DNA from: CAKZML01 sp963823435 | GTDB lineage: Bacteria; Pseudomonadota; Gammaproteobacteria; Steroidobacterales; BM003 | NCBI GenBank assembly: GCA_963823435.1 | Contig: CAWGLN010000001.1 | Span: 1,550,001-1,614,000 of the forward strand | Reading direction: 5' to 3' | DNA: 64,000 nt | Shown here: piece after piece, positions 20,756 through 29,817 of the stretch | Numbering within the stretch: the first letter of the stretch is position 1 | Layout: each line of letters begins with the position of its first letter | Notes under the pieces: generated by a model | Seen by the model: only the letters and a program-made list of their open reading frames with translations | Told to the model about the DNA's origin: nothing | The model's database searches: none | Program-made: the position numbers and the translations under genes

Positions 20756-21371
20756 CTATGCCGTGGCCGGGTTTTCTGAGGTCGGTTCGACTCTGGCCGC
20801 CCTGAGTAACGCCAGCATTCTCTCGGGCGCCGGCCCTATTCGTCGCCGGGCCAGGTGGAAGACGGCGGCATCGGCCCTGACCTGCGCGGCCAAGTCACCG
20901 TCGGCCTTGTAGATGTCTGTGACCACACTGAAACGCGACCCGTCGTCTTCAAGGAGCCTCTGATCTATTCATGAACATGTATCTTGCGTCTAAAAGCCCC
21001 AGCTACTGCGTTGCCAATCTTCGCAATAGCTGGCTATTGCGTGCGACTGGCGCCTTGAATCTGACTCTTTTCGTTCACAATCTACTAAGCCCAGAATAAA
21101 TCAGAGGCTCCCTAAGTTCCACTACGCGAAATCCGATGCGCAGGGTTTCCAGGAGGAAGCATTCACGCTGGTAGGTAAGCTGCTCGGCCAGCACTACGGG
21201 GCCGACCCCGTGGCGGGCAAACTCTGCCGGGGTGAACCCGCCAGCGGCGAAATATTCAAAACGGGCCTGGACGGAGAGATCCAGGTAGGCGCTGTTGCGC
21301 ATGTGGCCGTTCGCGTCCAGGTTGTCCCAACGCACCCGGTGTTCGGAGAAGAATTCGTCAAAGCTGTTCAA
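20756..21371 (-). pseudogene. Acyl-CoA thioesterase (hotdog fold) gene split by a 159-bp insertion
   Basis: The 5' part (21371 to about 21112) encodes a 4-hydroxybenzoyl-CoA-thioesterase-like start: RVRWDNLDANGHMRNSAYLD with the catalytic Asp in the family position. After RVVEL the frame runs into the MITE-like element at 20953-21111 and stops at 21075. Beyond the element the reading continues as LEDDGSRFSVVTDIYKADGD and on to a stop at 20756-20758, which is the expected hotdog C-terminal half. Removing the element gives a normal gene of about 150 codons. The start is a TTG with AGGAAAA upstream; no in-frame ATG precedes it. The protein is almost certainly not made at full length. Confidence 0.85.
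20953..21111. mobile_element. MITE-like element, long copy (159 bp)
   Basis: Terminal inverted repeats GGAGCCTCTGATCTATTC (20953-20970) and GAATAAATCAGAGGCTCC (21094-21111) match at 17 of 18 positions. An inner perfect inverted repeat GCAATAGC-TG-GCTATTGC lies at 21023-21040. There is no coding capacity. It sits inside a thioesterase gene, and a deleted copy of it lies at 39995-40050. A CTT on each side is compatible with a 3-bp target duplication, but the exact boundary is ambiguous. Confidence 0.85.
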
Positions 21372-21530
21372 GGTATTAATTTTCCTGACATTACCGGGAT
21401 GGAGGAGGGTTGCGGGTAGGAGTGTAGACGGTCCTCCGGCCGGCTGCCAACCCGGGCGATGCGGGGCAGCTGCGGATTGTTTCCCGGACCGATTTTGTCT
21501 AAGGTTACGCCCTTGTCCAGGGGAGCGTGT

Positions 21531-22205
21531 ATGACCAGTTATTTCAGCAAGATTTTTGGCAAGTCACCGGTTGATCCTATTCAGGAGCATATGGAGACCT
21601 GTTTCCAGGCGGCGAAGAAACTGAATCCGTTTTTCCTGGCCGTGGTAAACGACGACTGGGAGACTGCGACCAAGGTGCGAGCCGAGATCGTTGAGCTGGA
21701 GTCGGCGGCCGATGATCTGAAAAGCCAGGTTCGTTCCAACCTTCCCAAAAACCTGTTCCTGCCGGTTCCCCGGGAGGATTTACTCGAGTTACTGGCCTAC
21801 CAGGACAAGATCGCCAATCGCGCCAAGGAAGTATCCGGACTGGTGTTGGGCCGCAAGATGAAGATTCCACCTGATATCAAGGTGGATTTTCTGGCCTACG
21901 TGTCGCGCAACGTGGATGCGGCCAAAAAGGCGCGCAAGAGTATCCGTGAGCTGGATGAATTGTTTGAAACCGGGTTCCGGGGGGCAGAGGCAAAGCTGGT
22001 CGAATCCATCGTGGCCGAACTGGACCAGATAGAGAACGACACTGACGATCTGCAGGCCAAGCTCAGGGCCAGGATTTTTGCCATCGAGGATGAGCTGAAA
22101 CCGGTGGACGTGATGTTCCTGTATCGAATTTTTGAACTCATCGGTGACGTGGCGGACCGGGCTGAATCCGTTGGCCACCGTCTTGAGCTCGTCCTCTCTC
22201 ACTAA
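21531..22205 (+). CDS. DUF47 (TIGR00153) PhoU-like phosphate transport regulator
   Basis: A cytoplasmic all-helical protein of 224 residues of the DUF47 family, a PhoU-related partner of Pit phosphate transporters. It shows the usual start MTSYFSKIFGKSPVDPIQEH and paired helices (ADDLKSQVRSNLPKNLFLPV, LLELLAYQDKIANRAKEVSG, DQIENDTDDLQAKLRARIFA). An ORF extends 24 codons upstream, but the ATG at 21531 is chosen because a GGGGAG ribosome-binding site lies just before it and the family begins here. It ends 18 bp before the pit start, the classical DUF47-pit operon, so it most likely modulates phosphate uptake by that transporter. Confidence 0.92.
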   Translation: MTSYFSKIFGKSPVDPIQEHMETCFQAAKKLNPFFLAVVNDDWETATKVRAEIVELESAADDLKSQVRSNLPKNLFLPVPREDLLELLAYQDKIANRAKEVSGLVLGRKMKIPPDIKVDFLAYVSRNVDAAKKARKSIRELDELFETGFRGAEAKLVESIVAELDQIENDTDDLQAKLRARIFAIEDELKPVDVMFLYRIFELIGDVADRAESVGHRLELVLSH

Positions 22206-22223
22206 TAACGCAAGGTTCTCCCG

Positions 22224-23493
22224 ATGGCATTTGAATTCTTGATGACTAACGGAGGTTATTACCTCGCGTTGGCAGCGCTGTTTGGCATCTTCATGGCCTG
22301 GGGCATCGGGGCGAACGACGTGGCCAATGCCATGGCCACCTCGGTGGGTTCCAAGGCGCTGACGGTGCGACAGGCGATCATGGTTGCCGCGGTATTTGAA
22401 TTCGCGGGCGCAGTGCTCGCCGGTGGCGCGGTAACCTCGACCATACGCAAGGGCATCGTCGATTCCTCCTTCCTGGTCGGGCAGCCTGAAATCCTGGTTC
22501 TGGGAATGCTGGCCGCTTTGTTGGCGGCGGGCTGCTGGTTATTGCTGGCGTCTCGTAATGGCTGGCCGGTGTCCACCACCCATTCCATTGTGGGCGCCAT
22601 CGTGGGCTTTGCCGTCGTCGGCATGGGTGTCGAGGCGGTCAAGTGGGACAAGGTGCTTACGATTGTCGCCAGCTGGGTGGCCTCGCCCCTGACCGCCGGC
22701 ATCGTTGCCTTCCTGATCTATAACTCGGTGCAGTGGTTGATCCTGTCGCGCGAAGATCCGCTTGAGCGTGCTCGTCGCTACGTGCCCTTTTACATGTTTG
22801 CGGCTGCCTTTGTGATGACCCTGGTGACCTTGTTCAAGGGTCTCCAGCACGTGGGTATACACGTCACCAACTTCGAGGCCTATATGCTTGCCACGGCCTT
22901 TGGTGTGTTGATCGCCACTGATCGGCAAGTATTTCATCAGCCGTATCCAGGTGGACAAGAAGGCCGACAAGAAATTCCACTACCATACGGTGGAGAAGGT
23001 CTTTGGCATATTGATGGTCGTGACTGCCTGCGGCATGGCCTTTGCGCATGGCTCCAACGACGTGGCCAACGCAGTCGGTCCGGTTGCGGCAGTGATTTCA
23101 GTGGTTCAGACCAATGCAGTGGGTCAGAGCGCCAGTGTGCCCATCTGGGTGCTGTTGATGGGCGGCATTGGCATTGTGATCGGACTGGCGACCTATGGCC
23201 GGCATGTCATCGCTACGGTGGGGTCGAAAATTACCCACCTGACACCCAGTCGTGGTTTCGCCGCTGAGTTGGCCGCGGCGACGACCATTGTATTCGCCTC
23301 GGGTACCGGCATGCCCATCTCAACCACCCACACCCTGGTGGGTGCAGTGCTGGGCGTGGGCATGGCGCGCGGAATATCTGCCATCAACATGGATGTGGTG
23401 AGCAGGGTATTTTTGTCGTGGGTGATCACCATACCCGCCGGCGCGGGTTTAGCCATTGTGTTCTTCTTTATTCTCAAGGGTATATTTCTCTAG
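22224..23493 (+). CDS. pit: Inorganic phosphate transporter, Pit family (one frameshift)
   Basis: A low-affinity metal-phosphate/H+ symporter in the inner membrane, about 423 residues once repaired. It carries both inverted Pit signature repeats: GIGANDVANAMATSVGSKAL near the start and AHGSNDVANAVGPVAAV in the second half, plus two phosphate-site motifs (VSTTHSIVGAIVG and ISTTHTLVGAVLG). One indel at about 22914-22922 breaks the frame; the continuation reads IGKYFISRIQVDKKADKKFH, the normal cytoplasmic loop, so I treat it as one gene. It is preceded by DUF47 with an 18-bp gap. A small perfect hairpin (GCAGGC-CCT-GCCTGC) follows the stop but lacks a T tract. Confidence 0.9.
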
Positions 23494-23614
23494 GGTTTGC
23501 TTCTGCAGGCCCTGCCTGCGCCCGTACCTGGGAGCGTTCACGCGTCAGCGTCGCTTGAGCATGCCCTGTCTACTCCCCATACTCTGACTTCCAGGTCCTG
23601 GTCGGGGAGTTTTC

Positions 23615-23971
23615 ATGTCTGATGTTTTCCTGAACGAACTCGCTATCGAATTGCGCAAGTTCGCTGCTGAGCGGGATTGGGAGAAATTTCATAACCCGAA
23701 GAACCTGGTCATGGCCCTGGCGGCGGAATGTGGCGAGCTGGTGGAGCAGTTTCAGTGGCTGACACCCGAGCAAAGCCTGCAGCCGGACCCCCGGCAGCGC
23801 GAACGCATAGCCGCTGAAATGGCGGATGTGCTGGTCTACCTGGTCAGGCTTGCCGATCGACTGGACCTTGATCTGCCGGCAGCGGTTGCGACCAAGCTTG
23901 AGCACAATCGACGCAAGTATCCTGCCGACAAGGTTCGGGGCGATGCGCGCAAATATGACGAGTACGAGTAA
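23615..23971 (+). CDS. MazG-like nucleotide pyrophosphohydrolase
   Basis: A 118-residue all-alpha NTP pyrophosphatase domain (single MazG/RS21-C6 type), which hydrolyses damaged or non-canonical NTPs to NMP and PPi. Metal-binding acidic motifs are AAECGELVEQFQWL (E-x3-E type) and EMADVLVYLVRLADRLDLDL (E-x2-D type), in the right order. It keeps the start helix ELAIELRKFAAERDWEKFHN common to this subfamily. The TAA stop is 3 bp from the GTG start of rlmJ, so the two are probably co-translated. Confidence 0.9.
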   Translation: MSDVFLNELAIELRKFAAERDWEKFHNPKNLVMALAAECGELVEQFQWLTPEQSLQPDPRQRERIAAEMADVLVYLVRLADRLDLDLPAAVATKLEHNRRKYPADKVRGDARKYDEYE

Positions 23972-23974
23972 GCC

Positions 23975-24820
23975 GTGAATTATCGACATGCTTTTCATGC
24001 CGGCAACTTCGCTGATGTGTTCAAGCACCTGGTGCTGCTGTCTTTATTGCACAGGTTTCGAACCGGGGAAAAACCCTTCAGCTATGTCGAAACTCACGCA
24101 GGCAAAGGGCTGTATGACTTGCAGGGAGCGGCAGCCAGGCGCACGGAAGAGGCAAGCGCGGGTGTCTTGAAACTCGCGCAGGCGGCAGATTTGCCCGCTG
24201 AATTCCGTGACTATCTGCAGCTGGTGAACAGCTTGCCGGGAAATGCGGAGGGGCTTCGCTGGTATCCCGGTTCACCGCTGATAGCCCAGGCCATGATGCG
24301 CGACCAGGATCGGGCTTTCGTGGTTGAGTTGCACCCGGAGGAGGCTGGCGAGTTAAAGCGGGTCCTGGGCCATGACCCCAGGTTCGGCGTGCATTGCCGG
24401 GACGGTTGGGAGGCATTAAAGGGTTTGTTGCCGCCAACGCCCAGGCGGGGTCTGTTGCTGATAGACCCGCCGTTCGAGAAGGTGGATGAATTTTCCGATA
24501 TTTTTGATGGCCTGGACCAGGTTCAGAAGCGCTGGGCCAATGCCACGGTGGTGGTGTGGTATCCGATCAAGCGTCGCGTGGATCTTGAACCGGCGTACCG
24601 GCGCTTGTCCGGCGGAGCATACGGGGCCGTCATGCGCGCGGAATTTTGTCTGCGCCCGGACGATACCGATGCCAGGCTCAATGGCGCCGGTGTTTTTGTG
24701 ATCAGACCGCCCTGGATGCTGGATCAGGACATCGAATGCTGGTTGCCCGCCCTGGGCCCCGCGCTGACAGGTCAACTGGCTTTCAGGAGCCGGGTGGACT
24801 GGTTGTCGGCCCAGGTCTAG
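23975..24820 (+). CDS. rlmJ: 23S rRNA (adenine(2030)-N6)-methyltransferase RlmJ
   Basis: A SAM-dependent methyltransferase that modifies A2030 in helix 72 of 23S rRNA, 281 residues, the normal length. It has the RlmJ start NYRHAFHAGNFADVFKH, a SAM-site segment YVETHAGKGLYDLQG and the catalytic DPPF motif (LLLIDPPFEKVDEF). The start is GTG at 23975, 3 bp after the MazG stop, and the family begins at exactly this residue. No frameshift. Nothing unusual. Confidence 0.95.
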   Translation: MNYRHAFHAGNFADVFKHLVLLSLLHRFRTGEKPFSYVETHAGKGLYDLQGAAARRTEEASAGVLKLAQAADLPAEFRDYLQLVNSLPGNAEGLRWYPGSPLIAQAMMRDQDRAFVVELHPEEAGELKRVLGHDPRFGVHCRDGWEALKGLLPPTPRRGLLLIDPPFEKVDEFSDIFDGLDQVQKRWANATVVVWYPIKRRVDLEPAYRRLSGGAYGAVMRAEFCLRPDDTDARLNGAGVFVIRPPWMLDQDIECWLPALGPALTGQLAFRSRVDWLSAQV

Positions 24821-24946
24821 TGGCCAGGGAGCCCTTTTCGCACCGGTTTCACCAAATTGCCGGAGTGTGAGGCAGGTCAAGTGACGTAAGTGCGCCCGCG
24901 GTCATAATGCAGCGAATCGTGGGTACTAATATGCCCGAGGCAGGGA

Positions 24947-26203
24947 GTGTCGAAGCGGGTGACCAAAGTACTGGTAGTTGAGGAAGATTCCAGGACCAGG
25001 ACATGGCTGGTTCATATGATTACCTCGGTCTTGTCCAAGGCCGATGTAGATCTTGGGCGTGCCAACGATTTCCAGCAACTTCTCGACAAGCTTGCCCGCG
25101 ACCGCCTGGACCTGCTTGTGTTGGGTTTGAAGCTCAGCGGTGGTGGCGGTGTTGGCGAAAGCAGTTTTGAGCACCTGCAGCGGGTGCTGGCGATGGCCAA
25201 GTGTCCCCCGGTGATCGTGATCGGAGAGGGCGGCGACGAACTGGATGCGGTCAGGGCCATGAAGCTGGGGGCCACAAATTTCATACCCAAGCGCCTGTTG
25301 GCGCAGGACGTCATGAGCGAGGCGTTGGAAGACGCGTCCAGGGAACAGTCACGGAGACGTGAGGGTGCGTTGTGGAACGCCGTGCCCGTCCCCGAGCTTG
25401 CCGGATACAAGGTCATTCGTTCTCTGGCCCGCACCCGGCGATCCGAGGTGTACCTGGCATTTTCCGAGACGCTGGGACACGAAGTCGTGCTGAAGTTGAT
25501 GGACCGGCCGACTGGCGACGATGACGATCGCACCTATCAACGGTTCAAACGGGAATACAGTTTCACGGTGGAACTGGAGAGTCCCAGGCTTGCCCGTGTG
25601 TACGATTTTGGCGAGACCGATGATTCCGCCTATATCGTGATGGAATACTTTCCGGAAGGCGATTTGAAACAACGCATGGCCGGGCCCATATTGCCGAAGC
25701 AGGCGGTCCGCTATATCTACCAGATTTGTGAAGCCCTGGAGACCATCCATGCCAAGGGTATTGTCCACCGCGACCTGAAGCCATCCAACATCATGCTCAG
25801 GCCGGATGACTCGATCGCCCTGATTGATTTCGGGCTGGCCCATTTCAGTCAAGCCACCACCCGCCTGACGGGGATTCGGGAAATCCAGGGCACACCGCAT
25901 TACCTGAGTCCGGAACAGGCCTCCGGCCAGCCGGTGGATGAGCGCAGCGACCTGTATGGCCTGGGCGTCATCCTGTATGAGATGTTATCCGGCGAAAAGC
26001 CTTACTCAGGCAAGACAGCGCTGGACGTGCTTGATAAACACAGACACTCACCGGTCCCCACCCTGCCTGCGTTTGTCTCGCGCTTTCAGCCCCTGCTGGA
26101 GCGCCTGATGGCAAAGTCGGGTGATGACCGTTACGCCAATGTGCAGCTGGTGATGCGGGAAATCGTTGCCTTCTATCCCGCACTGGAAACCCGCAGCGCC
26201 TGA
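24947..26203 (+). CDS. Serine/threonine kinase with N-terminal degenerate receiver domain
   Basis: A 418-residue fusion. Residues about 5-125 have the receiver (CheY-like) fold: the acidic pair in VLVVEEDSRTR, and the conserved Lys in NFIPKRLL. The phosphate-accepting Asp is replaced (LDLLVLGLKLSGGG) and the beta-4 Ser/Thr is Gly (VIVIGEGG), so it should not be phosphorylated. Residues about 150-410 form a Hanks-type kinase with all key parts: EVVLKLMD Lys, catalytic loop IVHRDLKPSNIML, DFGLAH, activation segment GTPHYLSPEQASG and DERSDLYGLGVILYEML. No membrane helix, so cytoplasmic. GTG start. Substrates are unknown and neighbours give no clue. Confidence 0.88.
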   Translation: MSKRVTKVLVVEEDSRTRTWLVHMITSVLSKADVDLGRANDFQQLLDKLARDRLDLLVLGLKLSGGGGVGESSFEHLQRVLAMAKCPPVIVIGEGGDELDAVRAMKLGATNFIPKRLLAQDVMSEALEDASREQSRRREGALWNAVPVPELAGYKVIRSLARTRRSEVYLAFSETLGHEVVLKLMDRPTGDDDDRTYQRFKREYSFTVELESPRLARVYDFGETDDSAYIVMEYFPEGDLKQRMAGPILPKQAVRYIYQICEALETIHAKGIVHRDLKPSNIMLRPDDSIALIDFGLAHFSQATTRLTGIREIQGTPHYLSPEQASGQPVDERSDLYGLGVILYEMLSGEKPYSGKTALDVLDKHRHSPVPTLPAFVSRFQPLLERLMAKSGDDRYANVQLVMREIVAFYPALETRSA

Positions 26204-26350
26204 TTCACGCTGTAATTCAGCAGGATAAAACTCTTCTGTTCCACGATCTGGGACGGCGCCAGGATTGGTCTTGGTGCTGGCCCATGGTATTGGTTATGCT
26301 GCCTCGCGCTATCTCTGACAACTAGAACGCGCTGGACGAAGGGGCAAGAT

Positions 26351-28347
26351 ATGGGAATTTGTCGGGTTTTTTTACTGCTGCTCGGCGTGTGCCTGGGCAC
26401 CGCCGGATGGGCTGAAGAGAAACGCCCCATTGTTCTTGAAGACCTGGCGACATTACGTCGGTGTGGCCAGTCCCGATATCTCTGCCGATGGCAAGTGGGT
26501 TGCCTATACGGTCAGCCGCGATGACCTGGAGGAGGACGAGAGCCAGACCCAGGTCTGGGTCAGCGCTTCGGATGGATCGCGTCTGACCCAGTTCACAACC
26601 GCCGAGCGAGTCCTCCACCTCCCCGGGATTTTCCCCCGACGGAAAGTGGCTGGCCCTGCTGTCCGGTCGTGGCAGAGAGGATGGCGCCAACCAGTTTTGC
26701 GTTATGCCGATCGACGGTGGTGAGGCGAAGTGTCTGACCGATTTGCCGGGTGGCGTCAGCGATTACGACTGGGCCCCGGACAGCAGGCGCGTGGTGCTGG
26801 TGTCCAAGGTGGACCCTGAATACGACCCGGAGGCCGAGGAGGATGCAGAAGCCGGAGCCGATCGTCATCGACCGTTACCATTTCAAGCAGGACTATGTGG
26901 GCTACATGCGCAACGAGCGTTCACATTTGTTCTTGCTGAATATCGACACTGAAGAGACAGTCCAGCTGACTGACGGTAACTTCGAAGAGTTCTCCCCGTC
27001 GTTTTCCCCGGATGGCAAGCAGATAGCGTTTTCGAGCAAGCATGGCGAGGATCCGGATCGCCACGACAACTCGGACGTGTACGTAATGGATGCGACGCCG
27101 GGTGGCGAGGCCCGTCAGCTGACCACCAACCCGGGGGCAGACGCGAGTCCCCAGTGGAGTCCCGACGGCAAGTCCATCGTCTTTCTGCATGGCGGTTCGC
27201 CCGACATTGCCTGGTACGGACTGGTGCGTATCGGCATCGTGCCGGCGACGGTGGCGAGGCCCGTGTGCTCACTGCTGACCTGGACCGAAATGCGGTGTCA
27301 CCCCGATGGTCTGCCAATGGCAAGGACATCTATTTCCTCCTGGAAGACGACCAGAGTGTCCAACTGGCGCGGATGCCCGCCAAGGGCGGCGAAGATCAGC
27401 CGCCTGACTCCGGCCGGCCAGGTGGTGGCCGAGTTTGAGCCTGGGACGCCACAGGCATCGTCATGCTGACCAGCAGCCCGTCCATGCCCTACGAGTTACA
27501 GGTGCTTGAAGGCTCAAGCACGCGCCAGCTGACGCGTCACAACGCCTGGCTGGACGAGGTGGCCCTGGCCAGTGTCGCAGGAGTGAGTTTCAACTCTGCC
27601 GACGGTACCGAGGTGCATGCTGCGGTCATGACACCCGTGGCCGCACACGATGGTCCGCGCCCTGCACTGATCCGCCTGCACGGTGGCCCGGTCTCCCAGC
27701 GCCAGTTTGAATTCGAGCCGAGCTTCCAGTTACTGGCTGCCCAGGGTTATCTCGTGGTTGCGCCGAACTTCCGCGGCAGCACTGGACGCGGTGAGGATTT
27801 CCAGCGGGCGATTTTCGCCGACTGGGGTCATCTGGATGTGCAGGACGTGCTGGCTGCCACTGATTACGTGGTCGAGAAGAAGCTGGCTGACCCGGATCGC
27901 CTGGGCGTATTTGGCTGGAGCTACGGTGGCATCCTTACCAACTACGTGATCGCCAGCGACTCGCGTTTCAAGGTCGCGATCAGCGGAGCCAGTATGTCCA
28001 ACATGCTCGGCGGATACGGCCATGACGAGTACATCACGGTCTGGAATTCCGAGTTGGGAGCGCCCTGGGAAAACCAGGATACCTGGCTGAAACTCTCTTA
28101 TCCCTTCCTGCATGCCGACCGCATCTCCACGCCGACCCTGTTCGTGGTGGGGCAAGAGGACTGGAACGTGCCCCTGCACGCCACAGAGCAGATGTACCAG
28201 GCGCTGAAGCAGCTGGAAGTGGATACACAAATGGTGATCTACCCCGGTGAGCATCATGGTCTGAGCAGCCCGCTATTCAAACAGGACAGGATGCGGCGTT
28301 ATATCGAATGGTTTGAGCGATACCTTGGCAAGCCGGGCGAAGAATGA
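26351..28347 (+). pseudogene. S9 family (prolyl oligopeptidase-type) secreted peptidase, heavily frameshifted
   Basis: A periplasmic serine peptidase of the acylaminoacyl-peptidase type. It starts with a signal peptide (MGICRVFLLLLGVCLGTAGWA). A WD-like beta-propeller follows in pieces: SPDISADGKWVAYTVSRDD (frame 3), CLTDLPGGVSDYDWAPDSRR (frame 1), RYHFKQDYVGYMRNERSHLF then FSPSFSPDGKQIAFSSKHGE (frame 2), SPRWSANGKDIYFLLEDDQS (frame 1). The catalytic domain is intact from 27463: nucleophile GWSYGG, Asp in GQEDWNVP and His in GEHHGLSSP. Five or six shifts fall between 26445 and 27465, yet every segment is conserved. Either real decay of the propeller half or locally poor sequence; the intact catalytic half favours the latter. 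Confidence 0.8.
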
Positions 28348-28385
28348 AACTCGTCTGCGCAGGTTCAAGGCACCCAAAGGAAGTC

Positions 28386-29795
28386 ATGATGAAAAAAAAT
28401 TCTAGCGGGCTTGCCGGCAGGTTAGGCGCTACCTGTTTACTCGCCTTTCTGTCCTTTGCGATGGTCACGCAAAGTGCCGTGGCGGATCCGGAGTCGAACC
28501 GGCAGGCGCGGGATGTGTATGAGGACCTGGTGAATTTTCCGTCCAGTGAAGATCGCGGTGGCACCCGGGAAATCGCAGAATACGTCGGCAGGACCATGCT
28601 GGCGGGTGGCTTCCCTGCCGAAGACGTGCATGTGCTGGGGCCACGCCCCGACATCATGGGCGTGGTGGTTCGCTACCGTGGCCGCGGCGAGGGGCGCCCG
28701 GTGATGATGATGGCCCACCTGGACGTGGTGGATGCCCTGCGCAAAGACTGGAGCATGGATCCCTACACCTTTGTTGAAAAGGACGGCTATTTTTACGGTC
28801 GTGGCACCTCCGACAACAAGGCGGGCGCCGCCGTGTTGATCGCAGATTTCCTGCGCCTGAAGAAAGAAGGTTTTGTACCGGCTCGCGACATGATCATGGT
28901 GCTCAGCGGTGACGAGGAAACCGTGGCCGAGAGCATCAAGTACTTGTTGGCCGAGCACCGGGACCTGGTGGATGCCGAGTTTGCCCTGAACAGCGATGGC
29001 GGTGGCATACCCTATGTTGATGGCAAGCCCGTCGCCTTCGTGATCCAGGGCGCCGAGAAGGTCTACCTGACCTACAAGCTCGAGGTCACCAACCCGGGTG
29101 GACACAGTTCGGTCCCGCGCCCTGACAATGCGATTTACGAATTGGCTGCCGGCCTGGTCAAGCTGGGTGAGTACAATTTCCCGGTCAGCCTGAACGATGT
29201 GACACGCAGCTTCTTCCGGCAGACGGCCTTGTCCCAGGACCCGCAACGTGCCGCGGCCATGCAGGCCCTGGTCAACGATTCCGCTACGCCCGGGCAAGTG
29301 GCCTTGCTGGCCCAGTCTCCTGTTTACAATTCCATGATGCGTACCACCTGCGTGGCCACGGAGTTGCTTGGTGGCCATGCCGAAAACGCGCTGCCGCAGA
29401 TGGCCCAGGCGACGGTCAATTGCCGGGTCTTGCCGCAGGACTCCCCGGCCCAGGTTGAAGCCACCCTGAGGCAGGTACTGGGTAATGACGGTATCAAGAT
29501 GACGGCGGTTTTCCCCGCGATCGCCAGCCCACCCTCGCCGATGACACCGGCGATCATGGAATTGCTGGGTGGCGTAGCCGGACAGATGTACCCGGGTCTG
29601 CCGCTGGTGGGGCAGATGAGCACCGGCGCCACGGATGGCCTGCACACCCGTAATGCCGGGATTCCCACCTATGGGGTCAGTGCACTGGGCGGCGATCCCA
29701 CCGATATACGCGCCCATGGCCGGGATGAGCGGGTTGGCGTCGATTCGTTCTACAAGGCGCTGGAGTACTGGTACCGGTTGATGAAGAACCTCTAG
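28386..29795 (+). CDS. Secreted M20 family metallopeptidase
   Basis: A zinc-dependent exopeptidase/deacylase of about 469 residues, exported (signal peptide KKNSSGLAGRLGATCLLAFL onward, ending SAVA). M20 metal and catalytic residues are present in order: MMAHLDVVDA (His and following Asp), GRGTSDNKAG (Asp), SGDEET (Glu-Glu) and AHGRDERVG near the end (last His). The dimerisation lid starts at VYLTYKLEVTNPGGHSSVPR. An ATG at 28344 overlaps the stop of the S9 peptidase, but the ATG at 28386 (or 28389) follows an AAAGGAAG site and starts a proper signal peptide. Next to the S9 enzyme it suggests a peptide-scavenging pair. Confidence 0.9.
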   Translation: MMKKNSSGLAGRLGATCLLAFLSFAMVTQSAVADPESNRQARDVYEDLVNFPSSEDRGGTREIAEYVGRTMLAGGFPAEDVHVLGPRPDIMGVVVRYRGRGEGRPVMMMAHLDVVDALRKDWSMDPYTFVEKDGYFYGRGTSDNKAGAAVLIADFLRLKKEGFVPARDMIMVLSGDEETVAESIKYLLAEHRDLVDAEFALNSDGGGIPYVDGKPVAFVIQGAEKVYLTYKLEVTNPGGHSSVPRPDNAIYELAAGLVKLGEYNFPVSLNDVTRSFFRQTALSQDPQRAAAMQALVNDSATPGQVALLAQSPVYNSMMRTTCVATELLGGHAENALPQMAQATVNCRVLPQDSPAQVEATLRQVLGNDGIKMTAVFPAIASPPSPMTPAIMELLGGVAGQMYPGLPLVGQMSTGATDGLHTRNAGIPTYGVSALGGDPTDIRAHGRDERVGVDSFYKALEYWYRLMKNL

Positions 29796-29817
29796 CCGGG
29801 GTGCAGAGTCAGGATGC

